This document shows, in pieces, positions 43,220 through 52,748 of a stretch of 64,000 nucleotides of DNA (positions are counted from its first letter, which is position 1; every line of letters begins with the position of its first letter). The stretch comes from Sphingomonas faeni. GTDB taxonomy: Bacteria > Pseudomonadota > Alphaproteobacteria > Sphingomonadales > Sphingomonadaceae. The notes below the pieces were generated by a model, which was not told the origin of the DNA, made no database searches, and was given only the letters and a program-made list of their open reading frames with translations. Location: positions 62,001-126,000 of the forward strand of contig NZ_JALPNF010000007.1 in the NCBI RefSeq assembly GCF_023195535.1, in the 5' to 3' direction. The position numbers and the translations under genes were made by a program.

Positions 43220-43746
43220 TTGGCGGGCGTGGTGGCCTGCGCCGCCGCGACCGCAGGCGTATTCCGCGCATACAGCGCAATACGCGCGACGATCTGATCG
43301 GCGACGATCTGCGACAGGCGTTCGAGTGCCGTGTTCTCGGCCGCGATCGTCGCATATTCGGAACGGACGACGTCGATACCGGCGTCCGAGCCCGCGGTCG
43401 CGTCGAGCAGTACCGAGCCGTCGCCGATCCGTACGAGCTGATAGCGCGCGCGCAGAGTCCGGCGTTCGCGCGAGACGCTATCGTCGGTGCGGACGCCGAG
43501 TCCGCTGATCGCGTCGTCGAGGCGGATGTCGATCCGGTAGAGTGCGGGCGCACCGTTCGACGGCAGGCGGTCGCGCAGGGCGGTGGCCATCAGCCAGCCG
43601 TTCTTGCCCGCGATCGGCGCGATCTCTACCTGGCCTAGCGCACCCGCCACCGGACCGCTGCTGCCGCCCGCATAGAGCGGGTGTAGGCCACAACCGGACA
43701 GTGCGGGGGCCAACGCGAGCGCGCCGAGGATCGCTAGGCGCTTCAT
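43216..43746 (-). CDS. lptE: LPS-assembly lipoprotein LptE
   Basis: A 176-residue outer-membrane lipoprotein with lipobox LSGC at residues about 16-19 followed by GLHPLYAGG, the typical LptE start. It plugs LptD during lipopolysaccharide insertion. Sequence conservation is low in this family, so its position between leuS and holA (overlapping both) is strong support. Confidence 0.9.
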   Translation of the reverse strand: MKRLAILGALALAPALSGCGLHPLYAGGSSGPVAGALGQVEIAPIAGKNGWLMATALRDRLPSNGAPALYRIDIRLDDAISGLGVRTDDSVSRERRTLRARYQLVRIGDGSVLLDATAGSDAGIDVVRSEYATIAAENTALERLSQIVADQIVARIALYARNTPAVAAAQATTPAK

Positions 43747-46331
43747 GCGACGATGTTCACGAGACGGTCGGGCACGACGATCACTTTCCGGGGCGGCTTG
43801 CCCTCGAGCAGGCGGACGATCTTCTCGGAGGCGAGCGCGGCGGCTTCGACGTCGCCGGACGGTGCGCCCTTGGCGAAGACGAGCGTGTCGCGCAACTTGC
43901 CGTTGACCTGCACCGCGATCGTGACCTCGTCGTCGACCAGCATCGCCGGGTCGACGATCGGCCATGCGGCGTCGGCGATCAGGCCGTCATTGCCCGCGGT
44001 CGCCCAGGCTTCCTCGGCAACATGCGGGACCATCGGGCTGACGAGCAGCAGCAACGTGCGGACCGCCTGGTCGCGGTCCGCGGAGGGGGGGGCCTTCTCG
44101 ATCGCGCTACACAGTGAGTAGAGCCTCGCGACCGCCTTGTTGAACTGCAAGGCGTTGATATCGCTCTCGATACCGACGGTCGTGCGGTGGCAGAGTTTAC
44201 GCAGGGCGAAGTCTTCGCCTTCGGCGTTGGCGGCATCGTCGGACTCGATCAGCCGCCAAAGACGCTGGACGAACCGCCAAGCGCCTTCGATGCCGGATTC
44301 GCTCCACGGGAGATCGCGCTCGGGGGGCGAGTCGGAGAGCACGAACCAGCGCACCGCGTCGGCGCCATACTGGTCGACGATCGGCTCGGGATCGACGGTG
44401 TTCTTCTTCGACTTCGACATTTTCGTCACGCGACCGACCGTCACCGGGCCTCCGGTCGCGATCTCGATATACCCTGCATCGGTCTTGCGGACCTCGTCGG
44501 GGGACAGCCACTTCGTCTTCACCGGCGCGTCGCTCGAATCGTCGTCGTCGGTGTCGATCTCCGGCTGCGTGTCGCCGGCGTCACCTCGACTATACGTCTC
44601 GTGCGTCACCATCCCCTGCGTGAACAGCCCGGCGAACGGCTCGGCGATGTCGAGCATGCCGATATGCTTCAGCGCGCGCGTCCAGAAGCGCGCGTAGAGC
44701 AGATGCAGGATCGCGTGCTCGACGCCGCCGATATACTGGTTGACCGGCAGCCACTTCTCCGCGCCCGTCCGGTCGAACGGCTTGGCGTCGGGCTGGCTGG
44801 CGAAGCGGATGAAATACCACGACGAATCGACAAACGTGTCGAGCGTATCGGTCTCGCGTCGTGCATCGCCGCGGCAGGACGGGCAGGGGACGTGCTTCCA
44901 GGTGGGGTGGCGATCGAGCGGGTTGCCGGGGATGTCGAACGAGACGTCCTCGGGCAGGACGATCGGCAATTGGTCCTTGGGCACCGGCACCGCGCCGCAC
45001 GCGTCGCAGTGGATGATCGGGATCGGCGTGCCCCAGTAACGCTGGCGGCTGACGCCCCAATCGCGCAGGCGGAACACGGTGGTGCCCTTGCCCCAGCCTT
45101 CGCCCTCGGCGCGCTCGATCACGACGCGCTTGGCGTCCTCGATATCCATGCCGTCGAGGAAGTGCGAGTTCACGATCGTGCCGGCGCCGGTCCAGGCGGT
45201 GTCGCCGACGAACACGGGGGCCTCGTCATCGCCTTCGCTGACGACGCGCTTGACGGGCAGGTCGTATTTGCGCGCGAAATCGAGATCGCGCTGGTCATGC
45301 GCGGGCACGCCGAACACCGCGCCGGTGCCATATTCCATCAGCACGAAGTTCGCGATGTAGACCGGGAGTTCCCAAGCCTTATCAAGCGGATGCACCGCGC
45401 GGAGGCCGGTGTCGAAGCCGAGCTTTTCCTGCGTGTCGAGTTCGGCCGCGGTGGTGCCGCCGCGCTTGCACAGTTCGATGAAGGCCGCCGCATCGGGGTT
45501 CGTCTCGGCGATGGCGCGCGCGATCGGGTGATCCGCGGCGACCGCGACGAAACTCGATCCGAACATCGTGTCGGGGCGCGTAGTGAACACCTCGACCGAG
45601 CCGATGCCTGTCGCGTTGCCCGCCATCGCGAACTTGAACTGCAGGCCCTGGCTGCGGCCTATCCAGTTCTCCTGCATCAGCTTGACCTTGTCGGGCCAAT
45701 GCTCGAGCGCGCCGAGGCCGTCGACCAGCTCGTCGGCGAAGTCGGTGATCTTCAGGAACCACTGCGACAGTTTCCGCCGCTCGACCAGCGCGCCCGAACG
45801 CCAGCCGCGACCGTCGATCACCTGCTCGTTGGCGAGCACGGTCATGTCGACCGGGTCCCAGTTTACCGCGGATTCCTTGCGATACACGAGCCCCGCCGCG
45901 AACAGGTCGAGGAACAGGGCCTGCTCATGCCCGTAATATTCGGGCTCGCAGGTCGCCAGTTCACGCGTCCAGTCGAGCGCGAAACCCAGGCGCTTCAGCT
46001 GCGCCTTCATCGTCGCGATGTTGGCGCGCGTCCAGGTACCCGGATGCACGCCCTTTTCCATCGCGGCGTTCTCCGCGGGCATGCCGAACGCGTCCCAGCC
46101 CATCGGATGGAGCACTTCCATGCCCTTCATCCGGCGGAACCGCGCGAGCACGTCGCCCATCGTGTAGTTCCGGACATGGCCCATATGGATGCGCCCCGAC
46201 GGATAGGGGAACATCTCGAGCACGTACGAACGCGGCTTGGTCGACAGATCGTCGGCGGCGAACGTCTTGCGCTCGTCCCAGACCTTCTGCCACGCCGCGT
46301 CCGCCTTCAACGCATTGAAACGCGACGCCAT
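43743..46331 (-). CDS. leuS: Leucyl-tRNA synthetase
   Basis: An 862-residue class I synthetase. The HIGH motif is HMGH in [11 protein letters not shown] and KMSKS is [13 protein letters not shown]; the CP1 editing domain has the TTRPDTMFG motif. It charges tRNA-Leu. Before KMSKS there is an acidic stretch ([15 protein letters not shown]) in the leucine-specific region that looks longer and more charged than in E. coli. First gene of the leuS-lptE-holA operon, overlapping lptE by ATGA. Confidence 0.97.
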   Translation of the reverse strand: MASRFNALKADAAWQKVWDERKTFAADDLSTKPRSYVLEMFPYPSGRIHMGHVRNYTMGDVLARFRRMKGMEVLHPMGWDAFGMPAENAAMEKGVHPGTWTRANIATMKAQLKRLGFALDWTRELATCEPEYYGHEQALFLDLFAAGLVYRKESAVNWDPVDMTVLANEQVIDGRGWRSGALVERRKLSQWFLKITDFADELVDGLGALEHWPDKVKLMQENWIGRSQGLQFKFAMAGNATGIGSVEVFTTRPDTMFGSSFVAVAADHPIARAIAETNPDAAAFIELCKRGGTTAAELDTQEKLGFDTGLRAVHPLDKAWELPVYIANFVLMEYGTGAVFGVPAHDQRDLDFARKYDLPVKRVVSEGDDEAPVFVGDTAWTGAGTIVNSHFLDGMDIEDAKRVVIERAEGEGWGKGTTVFRLRDWGVSRQRYWGTPIPIIHCDACGAVPVPKDQLPIVLPEDVSFDIPGNPLDRHPTWKHVPCPSCRGDARRETDTLDTFVDSSWYFIRFASQPDAKPFDRTGAEKWLPVNQYIGGVEHAILHLLYARFWTRALKHIGMLDIAEPFAGLFTQGMVTHETYSRGDAGDTQPEIDTDDDDSSDAPVKTKWLSPDEVRKTDAGYIEIATGGPVTVGRVTKMSKSKKNTVDPEPIVDQYGADAVRWFVLSDSPPERDLPWSESGIEGAWRFVQRLWRLIESDDAANAEGEDFALRKLCHRTTVGIESDINALQFNKAVARLYSLCSAIEKAPPSADRDQAVRTLLLLVSPMVPHVAEEAWATAGNDGLIADAAWPIVDPAMLVDDEVTIAVQVNGKLRDTLVFAKGAPSGDVEAAALASEKIVRLLEGKPPRKVIVVPDRLVNIVA

Positions 46332-46341
46332 TTTGTCGTCC

Positions 46342-46782
46342 TCAGCCCGCGATCGAGGCGCGGCGCAGGTCGCGGGCCTTGGTCAGGATAATATCCTCAA
46401 GCTTCTGCGTGGTCGCGGCCTGGACCGGCGACGAGACCCACTGGCCGTTGCGGTTGACTTCGCGGAGCGCGGCGACGCGCAGCGCATCGGCGCGCAGGTC
46501 CTGGTCGAGGATCGACACGGTCACCTTCATGCGCTCGGTTGGGGTCTGCGGATTGATGTACCAGTCGGTCACGATCACGCCGCCGTTGGAGTCGGTCTGG
46601 AGCAACGGCATGAAGCCGAGCGTGTCGAGGCTGGCGCGCCACAGATAGCTGTTCACGCCGATCGTCGTGATCTTCGACGCGGCGAGATCCGCCTTGGGAC
46701 GGGCGGAACCGCCGCCGCATGCGACGAGAGGCAGGGCAAACAGCACGACTGCGATACGCGAGCGGCGGAACATGGGCATCAT
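46342..46782 (-). CDS. DUF3576 family lipoprotein
   Basis: A 146-residue protein with a lipoprotein signal ending LPLVAC and a DUF3576 domain: [20 protein letters not shown] and [20 protein letters not shown]. The domain is typical of alphaproteobacteria and of unknown function, presumably in the periplasm or outer membrane. Start at 46782 (MMPMFRR) or one of the next Met codons. It directly precedes leuS (10 bp), so probably heads that operon. Confidence 0.88.
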   Translation of the reverse strand: MMPMFRRSRIAVVLFALPLVACGGGSARPKADLAASKITTIGVNSYLWRASLDTLGFMPLLQTDSNGGVIVTDWYINPQTPTERMKVTVSILDQDLRADALRVAALREVNRNGQWVSSPVQAATTQKLEDIILTKARDLRRASIAG

Positions 46783-47065
46783 CCTGGCAAGAAAATCTGG
46801 CTCATGCTCTACAGGGCAGCCCGCGCGCCCGCAAGCAGACGCCCGCATGTGCGAACGGTGCCGCGCCGAGCAGGCGATTAGCGTTCGGATACGTCCGATT
46901 CGGTAGCGCTATCGCGGCGATATGTGTGCTGATTGCAACACTGTCCGACAATTCGGCGACGAGGGTGCGAATACGCCGGTTCTGCGGCCTTTGCTGTGGA
47001 TCAATTCATGTTAGATGCTGTTTAACAGGATCCGATTACGGGATTCGAAGGACAGATTCGTTGTG

Positions 47066-47773
47066 ATGACGCGTGGGGGAATATTCGGGGTGGTTGCCGG
47101 GGCGCTTGTCGCCACCGCCGCAATCGTCGCGCCCGCGTTCGGCGCCAGCGAACAGACCGCCCGCATCGCCAAGCGCAACGTCGCTTCTGTTCGCGGCATC
47201 GGGTCGTTCACCCCTGCTGCCGCCGATCCCCGCCTTGCCGCGATGTTCGCGCGCGGTGGCTTCGACGCGGGCAGCTTCCGCTTCACGCCCGCCGAGACGC
47301 GGCAGGACAATCGCGCGGTGACCGTTGCGGTCCGTGCGCAGACCAACCGCGGCATCGCGAACACGGCCAGCCTCGCATCGACGACTTCGACCGTCGGCAT
47401 CGCGCCTATCGCGTACAATCTGGGCATGTCGGTCGGCTGGAAGCGGTTCGCGATCTCGGGCGACGTGAACAAGCTCGATCTGGGTGGCCTGCCGGGCAGC
47501 CGGCAGGCGGCCGACCTGGCGATCAGCTACAGCGCCAAGCGTTTCAGCGGCACCGTCAAGGCTGCCGCGGATCGTCCGCTGGCAAACACCTCGAACCTGA
47601 TCGAGGAAACGCCGAGCTATTCGGTCGATCTCGGCGGCTCCTACTCGCTGACACGTAACCTGGCGGTGACGGCGGGCGTCCGGTATCGCTCGGACCGCGA
47701 GCGCTTCGTGAAGGTCGACGACGATCGCCGCGACAGCCAAGCCGTGTATCTGGGCACCGCCTTCCGCTTCTAA
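47066..47773 (+). CDS. Putative outer-membrane beta-barrel protein
   Basis: A 235-residue exported protein of no recognised family. The signal peptide MTRGGIFGVVAGALVATAAI ends at APAFGA. The second half alternates short beta strands, such as LGMSVGWKRFAISGDVNKLD, SVDLGGSYSLTRNLAVTAGV and AVYLGTAFRF; the final aromatic residue is the outer-membrane targeting signal seen in barrels. GAAGGA lies upstream. A longer start at 47015 would place charged residues before the signal. The 283 bp upstream contain no other feature seen. Confidence 0.72.
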   Translation: MTRGGIFGVVAGALVATAAIVAPAFGASEQTARIAKRNVASVRGIGSFTPAAADPRLAAMFARGGFDAGSFRFTPAETRQDNRAVTVAVRAQTNRGIANTASLASTTSTVGIAPIAYNLGMSVGWKRFAISGDVNKLDLGGLPGSRQAADLAISYSAKRFSGTVKAAADRPLANTSNLIEETPSYSVDLGGSYSLTRNLAVTAGVRYRSDRERFVKVDDDRRDSQAVYLGTAFRF

Positions 47774-47885
47774 TCGACCGAGTAGCGGCGGTTCGTTGTA
47801 GTGCTCGACCGGATTTCGCCATTTGTGGGTGAAACCCAAACCCTCACCCATCGCCGCCTTCGGCGTCTCTCCGCATCTCCACCAC

Positions 47886-47972
47886 CCCGTCACCCCAGCG
47901 AAAGCTGGGGTATCCCGCGATACAGGTGAAGCGTGCCTAACGATGAGATCCCAGCTTTCGCTGGGATGACGG
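47886..47972. repeat. Intergenic inverted-repeat element, family C (copy 2)
   Basis: CCCGTCACCCCAGCGAAAGC then TGGGGTATC; right half GATCCCAGCTTTCGCTGGGA then TGACGGG. It occupies the gap between the convergent outer-membrane protein and thiE-like genes. Confidence 0.87.
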
Positions 47973-48026
47973 GTGGGATGGGCTACCGAGGCTAACAATT
48001 GCCCAAGTCTGACAGGGCACCCAAAT

Positions 48027-48554
48027 CTAGCGGACCCATGCGTCGATCGCCGCCCAGCCATGGAACCCGAACCGCCGGATCCGCCGCCAGCGCGACTCGT
48101 CCATCCCGCCCAGCGCAATCACGGGTATCCCGAGCCCGCGCCCGATCCGCATCGCCCGTGCCGGCCCAAGCCCGGACGCTCCCGCATGCGACCGCGTGGC
48201 ATGAACCGGTGACACGAACAGCGCATCCGCTCCCGCGCGCCGCCCGGCCAGGGCCTCCGCGCGATCGTGCGCCGGCCAGGTCCTGATCCGCCACGTTGCG
48301 GGGGTCCGCACCCGCCCATGCACGCCATCCGCCGCGATCGACGACTCTCCGGCCACGACCACGACCAGTCCGCGCGCGAACGCGACTCGCTTTACCCGCC
48401 GCAGCATCGCCCGCCGCTCCCCCGCAGGCGTGGCATAATGGCGAAACACTATCCCGGATCCGGGCGGCACCCTGCGCAAAGCTGCCCACAATGCGTCCCC
48501 CATCCGCTCATCGGTCATCAACCAGCGCTCGGGGATGGGCTTTCGAACCGTCAC
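48027..48554 (-). CDS. Thiamine-phosphate synthase family protein (ThiE/TenI-like)
   Basis: A 175-residue TIM-barrel protein. RWLMTDERMG at the N-terminus, GADALFVSPVHATRSHAGAS in the middle and IPVIALGGMD near the end are the TenI/ThiE phosphate-binding segments. It lacks parts of the pyrophosphate-binding loop of true ThiE, so it may be a TenI-like or moonlighting member. GTG at 48554 is preferred; ATG at 48518 would remove the first strand. Divergent from yggS with a 22-bp gap. Confidence 0.78.
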   Translation of the reverse strand: MTVRKPIPERWLMTDERMGDALWAALRRVPPGSGIVFRHYATPAGERRAMLRRVKRVAFARGLVVVVAGESSIAADGVHGRVRTPATWRIRTWPAHDRAEALAGRRAGADALFVSPVHATRSHAGASGLGPARAMRIGRGLGIPVIALGGMDESRWRRIRRFGFHGWAAIDAWVR

Positions 48555-48576
48555 GCCGCTGCCTATAGCGCCCGGC

Positions 48577-49251
48577 ATGACATCTGACGACACCACGCCG
48601 CTCGCGTCCATCCGCACCCGGATCGCCAAAGCCGCCGAGATCGCCGACCGCCGCGTGACCGACGTCACGCTGATCGCGGTCTCCAAGACGCACCCGGTCG
48701 AGGCGATCGAACCACTGCTCGCCGAGGGCCAGCGCGTGTTCGGCGAGAATCGCGTCCAGGAAGCTGCGGAGAAATGGCCGGCTTTGCGCGAGAAATATCC
48801 CGACGTCGAACTGCACCTGATCGGCCAGCTCCAGTCGAACAAGGCGGCGGAGGCCGTCGCGCTGTTCGACTGCATCCACGCGGTCGATCGCCCGTCGCTG
48901 GTCGACGCGCTCGCCAAGGCGATGGCGGCGAGCGATCGCCGCCCGGACTGCTTCCTCCAGGTCAACATCGGCGACGAACCGCAAAAGGGCGGCTGCGCGA
49001 TCGCCGATCTGCCCGCGCTGGTCGAGAAGGCGCGCGCCGCCGGTTTGCCGATCGCCGGGCTGATGTGCCTGCCGCCTGCCGACATCGAACCGGCGCCGTA
49101 TTTCGCGCTGTTGGCGAAACTCGCGCGCGATCACGGGCTGACCGGTCTGAGCATGGGCATGTCCGACGATTTCGAGACCGCGGTGACGATCGGCGCGACC
49201 CACGTCCGGATCGGTAGCGCGCTGTTCGGTGCGCGGGGGACGGGCGCATGA
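48577..49251 (+). CDS. yggS: YggS family PLP-binding protein
   Basis: A 224-residue single-domain PLP barrel. The PLP lysine is in LIAVSKTHPVEAI, with VFGENRVQEA, LIGQLQSNKA and LSMGMSDDFETAV, all YggS/PLPBP motifs. It has no catalytic activity of its own and helps balance vitamin B6 vitamers. The start MTSDDTT at 48577 is preferred. The following HAD gene overlaps it by ATGA. Confidence 0.94.
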   Translation: MTSDDTTPLASIRTRIAKAAEIADRRVTDVTLIAVSKTHPVEAIEPLLAEGQRVFGENRVQEAAEKWPALREKYPDVELHLIGQLQSNKAAEAVALFDCIHAVDRPSLVDALAKAMAASDRRPDCFLQVNIGDEPQKGGCAIADLPALVEKARAAGLPIAGLMCLPPADIEPAPYFALLAKLARDHGLTGLSMGMSDDFETAVTIGATHVRIGSALFGARGTGA

Positions 49252-49916
49252 AGTTCGACGCATTGTTGTTCGACTTCGACGGCGTGCTGATCGACAGCGA
49301 AGCCGTCGGCAACCGCCACATCGCGGAGTGGCTGACGGCTGCCGGGCATCCGACGACGGCCGACGAGTCGATGGCGAACTTCATGGGGCTCGCCGGGCCG
49401 CAGTTCATCGACGCGATCGAACGCTTGATCGATCGGCCACTGACCGATGACTTCTACGCCGCGCGCAAGGCCGAGGACGAGCGGGTGATGGCGGCGGGTG
49501 TGGACGCGATCGAGGGCGCGGTGGCGTTCGTCCGGTCGCTTCCCGCCGATTTGCCCAAGGCGATCGTCTCGTCGAGCCCGGTCAGCTGGATCGCGCGGCA
49601 CCTCGAGCATATCGGCCTGCGTGAGGCGTTCGGCGACCACCTCTATAGCGGCCGCGAACACGTGACGAACGGCAAGCCGGCGCCAGATCTGTACCTGTTC
49701 GGGGCGCGGCAGCTTGGGGTCGATATCGCGCGAACGGCGATCCTCGAAGACTCCCCCGTCGGCGCGACCGGCGCGGTGGCATCGGGCGGCTACGTCATTG
49801 GGTTATCGGCGGGATCGCACTGCGCCCCGGACCACGGCGAGCGTCTGAAGGCGATCGGCGTCGACGCCTTGGCCGATGATTTTGGCGAGGTCGCGCGGTT
49901 GCTCGGGAAGGCCTGA
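49248..49916 (+). CDS. HAD family phosphatase (subfamily IA)
   Basis: A 222-residue HAD hydrolase. Motif I is LLFDFDGVLIDSE with nucleophile Asp, motif II is AIVSSSPVSW, motif III Lys is in NGKPAPDLY, and motif IV is ILEDSPVG. It resembles phosphoglycolate phosphatase/beta-phosphoglucomutase types. The substrate cannot be assigned. Coupled to yggS by a 4-bp overlap. Confidence 0.9.
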   Translation: MKFDALLFDFDGVLIDSEAVGNRHIAEWLTAAGHPTTADESMANFMGLAGPQFIDAIERLIDRPLTDDFYAARKAEDERVMAAGVDAIEGAVAFVRSLPADLPKAIVSSSPVSWIARHLEHIGLREAFGDHLYSGREHVTNGKPAPDLYLFGARQLGVDIARTAILEDSPVGATGAVASGGYVIGLSAGSHCAPDHGERLKAIGVDALADDFGEVARLLGKA

Positions 49917-49974
49917 ACGCAGACTTTGGCTAAAGTCAGAGGTCGCTATCTCCTACCCCTCTCTCTGGTTCTTG

Positions 49975-50025
49975 TTCTCCCGCGAAGGCGGGAGCCCAGT
50001 CTGGGTCCCCGCCTTCGCGGGGAAA
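49975..50025. repeat. Intergenic inverted-repeat element, family F (copy 2, short)
   Basis: TTCTCCCGCGAAGGCGGGAG then CCCAG; right half CTGGGTCCCCGCCTTCGCGG then GGAA. The two halves are almost adjacent, giving one long hairpin at the end of the HAD gene, convergent with ydcF. Confidence 0.83.
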
Positions 50026-50056
50026 CATTCTTGTCCGAGCGAGTGCTCGGTAGCCG

Positions 50057-50581
50057 TCACCCCCGCTTCCGCCGCCAGATGGCACCGATCCCCGCGACCA
50101 GATCATACGGGATCGCCGCCGCTTCCCGTGTCCGCATCTTGAGCTGGTAGCGCCGGCTCCCGCCATGCGGAACATGGATCGCGCTCGCGGGCATGCCGAG
50201 CATCGCGAACAGCATGCGGATACGCGGCTGGTGATAGCCGTCGGTGCAGATCATGCACTGCGCGTACTTCCCCGCACGCGCGAATGCGGTCGCGGCGACG
50301 ACGCTCTGCAACGTATCCACGCTGGCCTCGTCGAGATGGATCCGCGACGGATCGACCGTTTCCGCCAGCACGCCGGCCATCACCGATGCTTCCGAAGGCC
50401 CATGCGTCCCCTTCGCACCCGAGCAGAACAGGTCCGCATCGACATACCGCGCCGCCGCCGCGGCCGCGAACGCGATGCGCCGCGCGAGCGTCGGGCTAGG
50501 GCTGCCGTCGGGACGAACGGCCGCACCGAACACCACGATCAGGCGTCGGGAGGGTGGTGGCGAGGGCGGACTGTCGGTCAG
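50057..50581 (-). CDS. YdcF/SanA family protein (DUF218), uncertain start
   Basis: About 174 residues of DUF218: LIVVFGAAVRPDGSPSPTLA, FCSGAKGTHGPSEASVM and CTDGYHQPRIRMLFAML carry the conserved polar residues. Unlike the copy at 7529 it has no membrane segment. Between the ribA stop and the first core strand there is no ATG; the frame begins most naturally at CTG 50581, whose last two bases overlap the ribA stop (CTGA), or at the GTG 45 bp further in, which would cut the first strand. Role unknown. Confidence 0.82.
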   Translation of the reverse strand: MTDSPPSPPPSRRLIVVFGAAVRPDGSPSPTLARRIAFAAAAAARYVDADLFCSGAKGTHGPSEASVMAGVLAETVDPSRIHLDEASVDTLQSVVAATAFARAGKYAQCMICTDGYHQPRIRMLFAMLGMPASAIHVPHGGSRRYQLKMRTREAAAIPYDLVAGIGAIWRRKRG

Positions 50582-51621
50582 AACTGATGCCCCGTACGAT
50601 CGCGCTTGGTCGCAAGATACTGCGCGTTGTGCGGGTTCGAGGGCAGGAAATGCGGCACGCGCTCGATCACCGTCACGCCCGCCGCCTCCAGCCCGGCTAC
50701 CTTGGCCGGATTGTTCGTCAGCAAGCGCACCTCGCGCTGCCCGAGCAGATTCAGCATCCGCGCCGCCACCCCGAAATCCCGCGCATCGACCGCAAAGCCA
50801 AGCCGCGTGTTCGCGTCGACCGTGTCGAATCCCTGGTCCTGCAACGCATAGGCGCGCAGCTTGTTGACCAGCCCGATCCCGCGCCCCTCCTGCCGCAGAT
50901 AGAGCAGGATGCCCCAGCCGCTGTGCTGGATCGCGTGGATCGCAGCGTGCAACTGCGGCCCGCAATCGCATTTGAGACTGCCGAGCACGTCGCCCGTCAG
51001 GCACTCGCTATGCAAGCGGACCAGCGGCGGCTGGCCGTTGGGCTGGCCGATCAGCAGCGCGATATGCTCGTCCGCGCTCTCGGGTGATCGGAAGGCAACG
51101 ATCTCCGCGTCCTCGGCACCTTCGACCGGCAACCGCGCACGCGCCGCCAGCGTCAGGCGGTTCGCATCCTCATGTGCGTCGATATCGGCGTGCGTGATCG
51201 AGACTTCGGGTTCGCCGGTGCCGAGGAAGAAGGCCGGCAATAGCCCGGCGATCCGCGCCAGCCGCAACGCAGCCGCAGCCGCATCGGGATCGGCCAACGC
51301 GACCGTATGGAACGGCCCCTTCATCGGGGTAGCCAGGTCGAACTGCGGATCGGCCAGCGCGGTCGCTGCGGCAAAATCGATCCACGGCGCGCGATCGACC
51401 AGTACCGGCTCGGTCGGATCGGCCGCCGCCAACTGGTTCGCCAGCTTCAACGTCGCCGCGCGCCCCGACGAGATCAGGACGCCGCCATTCCCGTCGGGGT
51501 CGAACGCCGCCAACCGGTCAGCATCCGCCGTCTCGACCGCCAGCAGCACCAGCCCGTCGATCGCGATCGGCCAGCCACGCCGCAACGCATCGACCGCACG
51601 CGCCGCTGCGCGCGGGTTCAA
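50578..51621 (-). CDS. ribA: GTP cyclohydrolase II RibA
   Basis: A 347-residue protein whose C-terminal half is RibA: zinc cysteines in SECLTGDVLGSLKCDCGPQL, the catalytic RQEGRGIGLVNKL, and LLTNNPAKVAGLEAAGV. It opens GTP for riboflavin synthesis. The N-terminal 150 residues resemble a degenerate DHBP-synthase-like domain without its acidic metal site. The TTG start overlaps the xthA stop (TTGA). The ydcF-like gene follows with a CTGA overlap. Confidence 0.92.
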   Translation of the reverse strand: MNPRAAARAVDALRRGWPIAIDGLVLLAVETADADRLAAFDPDGNGGVLISSGRAATLKLANQLAAADPTEPVLVDRAPWIDFAAATALADPQFDLATPMKGPFHTVALADPDAAAAALRLARIAGLLPAFFLGTGEPEVSITHADIDAHEDANRLTLAARARLPVEGAEDAEIVAFRSPESADEHIALLIGQPNGQPPLVRLHSECLTGDVLGSLKCDCGPQLHAAIHAIQHSGWGILLYLRQEGRGIGLVNKLRAYALQDQGFDTVDANTRLGFAVDARDFGVAARMLNLLGQREVRLLTNNPAKVAGLEAAGVTVIERVPHFLPSNPHNAQYLATKRDRTGHQF

Positions 51622-52400
51622 AACGCGAACTCGGTCATGATCGGCACATGGTCGGACGGCTTCAGCCAGCTCCGGCAGCGCTCATAGACATGATGCGACA
51701 CCGCGGCTTCGGCGGCAGAACCGGTCGCCCACATATGATCTAGCCGCCGGCCACGGTCCGACGCTTCCCAGTCCTTCGCGCGGTAACTCCACCAGGTGAA
51801 CAGTCGCGCGGGCGCAGGATGAAAGCGGCGGCCGAGATCGACCCAGTCGCCCGCCGCCTGCAACCGGCCGAGCGCCTCGACCTCGATTGGCGTGTGGCTG
51901 ACGACGTCGAGCAACTGCTTGTGGCTCCACACATCCGATTCGAGCGGCGCGATGTTGAAGTCGCCGACGAGAATGGTGGGTCCGGCTAGCGTTTCCGACC
52001 AGGTCGTCATCCGTTCGATGAAATCGAGCTTCTGGCCGAACTTCGGGTTGACCTCGCGGTCGGGCACGTCGCCACCGGCCGGGACGTAGACGTTCTCGAG
52101 GCGTACGCCGTTTGCGAGCCGTACGCCGATATGACGAGCCTCGCTGTTCGCCTGCCAGTCGAACCGGTCGTCCTCGACCAAGGGCACGCGGCTGAGGATC
52201 GCGACACCGTGGTGCATGCGCTGGCCGTGCAGGACGATGTGCTCGTAGCCGAGCGCGCGGAACGCCTCCAACGGGAAGTCGCCGTCGATGACCTTGGTCT
52301 CCTGCAGGCACAGGATGTCGGGTTGCTCGTCACGCAGGAACTGCTCGACGATGGCGATCCGGAAACGGACCGAGTTGATGTTCCAGGAGACGATCTTCAC
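51618..52400 (-). CDS. xthA: Exodeoxyribonuclease III
   Basis: A 260-residue EEP-fold AP endonuclease/exonuclease. Metal and catalytic residues are in SWNINSVR, CLQETKV, VGDFNIAP and KPSDHVPIMTEF. It cuts abasic sites in base excision repair. GTG start. First gene of xthA-ribA-ydcF, which are joined by stop/start overlaps. Confidence 0.95.
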   Translation of the reverse strand: MKIVSWNINSVRFRIAIVEQFLRDEQPDILCLQETKVIDGDFPLEAFRALGYEHIVLHGQRMHHGVAILSRVPLVEDDRFDWQANSEARHIGVRLANGVRLENVYVPAGGDVPDREVNPKFGQKLDFIERMTTWSETLAGPTILVGDFNIAPLESDVWSHKQLLDVVSHTPIEVEALGRLQAAGDWVDLGRRFHPAPARLFTWWSYRAKDWEASDRGRRLDHMWATGSAAEAAVSHHVYERCRSWLKPSDHVPIMTEFAF

Positions 52401-52748
52401 GGCCGCGATGTAGCGTTGCGGGGGGGGCGGGACAAGGAAGCGGGTTGCGACTTCGGAAGAAGGGAGAAGGCGCCACGGGCAAAGCCCATGTTGTTGAACG
52501 GGCCCTGAGAAGAGTGGGGCCCGCCGGCCGCGCTTGAGCGAGTCATTCAGACGCAGTCTTCTGCCGCTTTACGCGAAAGACCCCCGCTCCGGGGGCGTGG
52601 AGCGAGGGCCAACTCAGCGTTCGTCACGCAGGCAGACTGTGGGGAAACCATCCGGGCAACAGGGGGAAAAATCCCGAATGCCTCACGTCCGCGAGCCACC
52701 CTCTAGGGACCGAAACCTGTCGCTTGCATGAATGACGCGAAAGTTATG
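52401..52748. other. Intergenic region with hairpins, no gene recognised
   Basis: About 350 bp between the start of xthA and the stop of lolA. It has GC-rich hairpins at 52499-52523 (CGGGCCC/GGGCCCG) and 52581-52595 (CCCCC/GGGGG) and further purine-rich stretches. No reading frame with a ribosome site stands out. A small RNA is possible but no known family (4.5S, 6S, RNase P) was recognised. Confidence 0.4.

Noticed and set aside
44187..46391. A 734-codon open frame antisense to leuS
   Set aside because: Mirror of LeuS coding sequence with Arg/Asp-rich, domain-free product; leuS is complete on the other strand.
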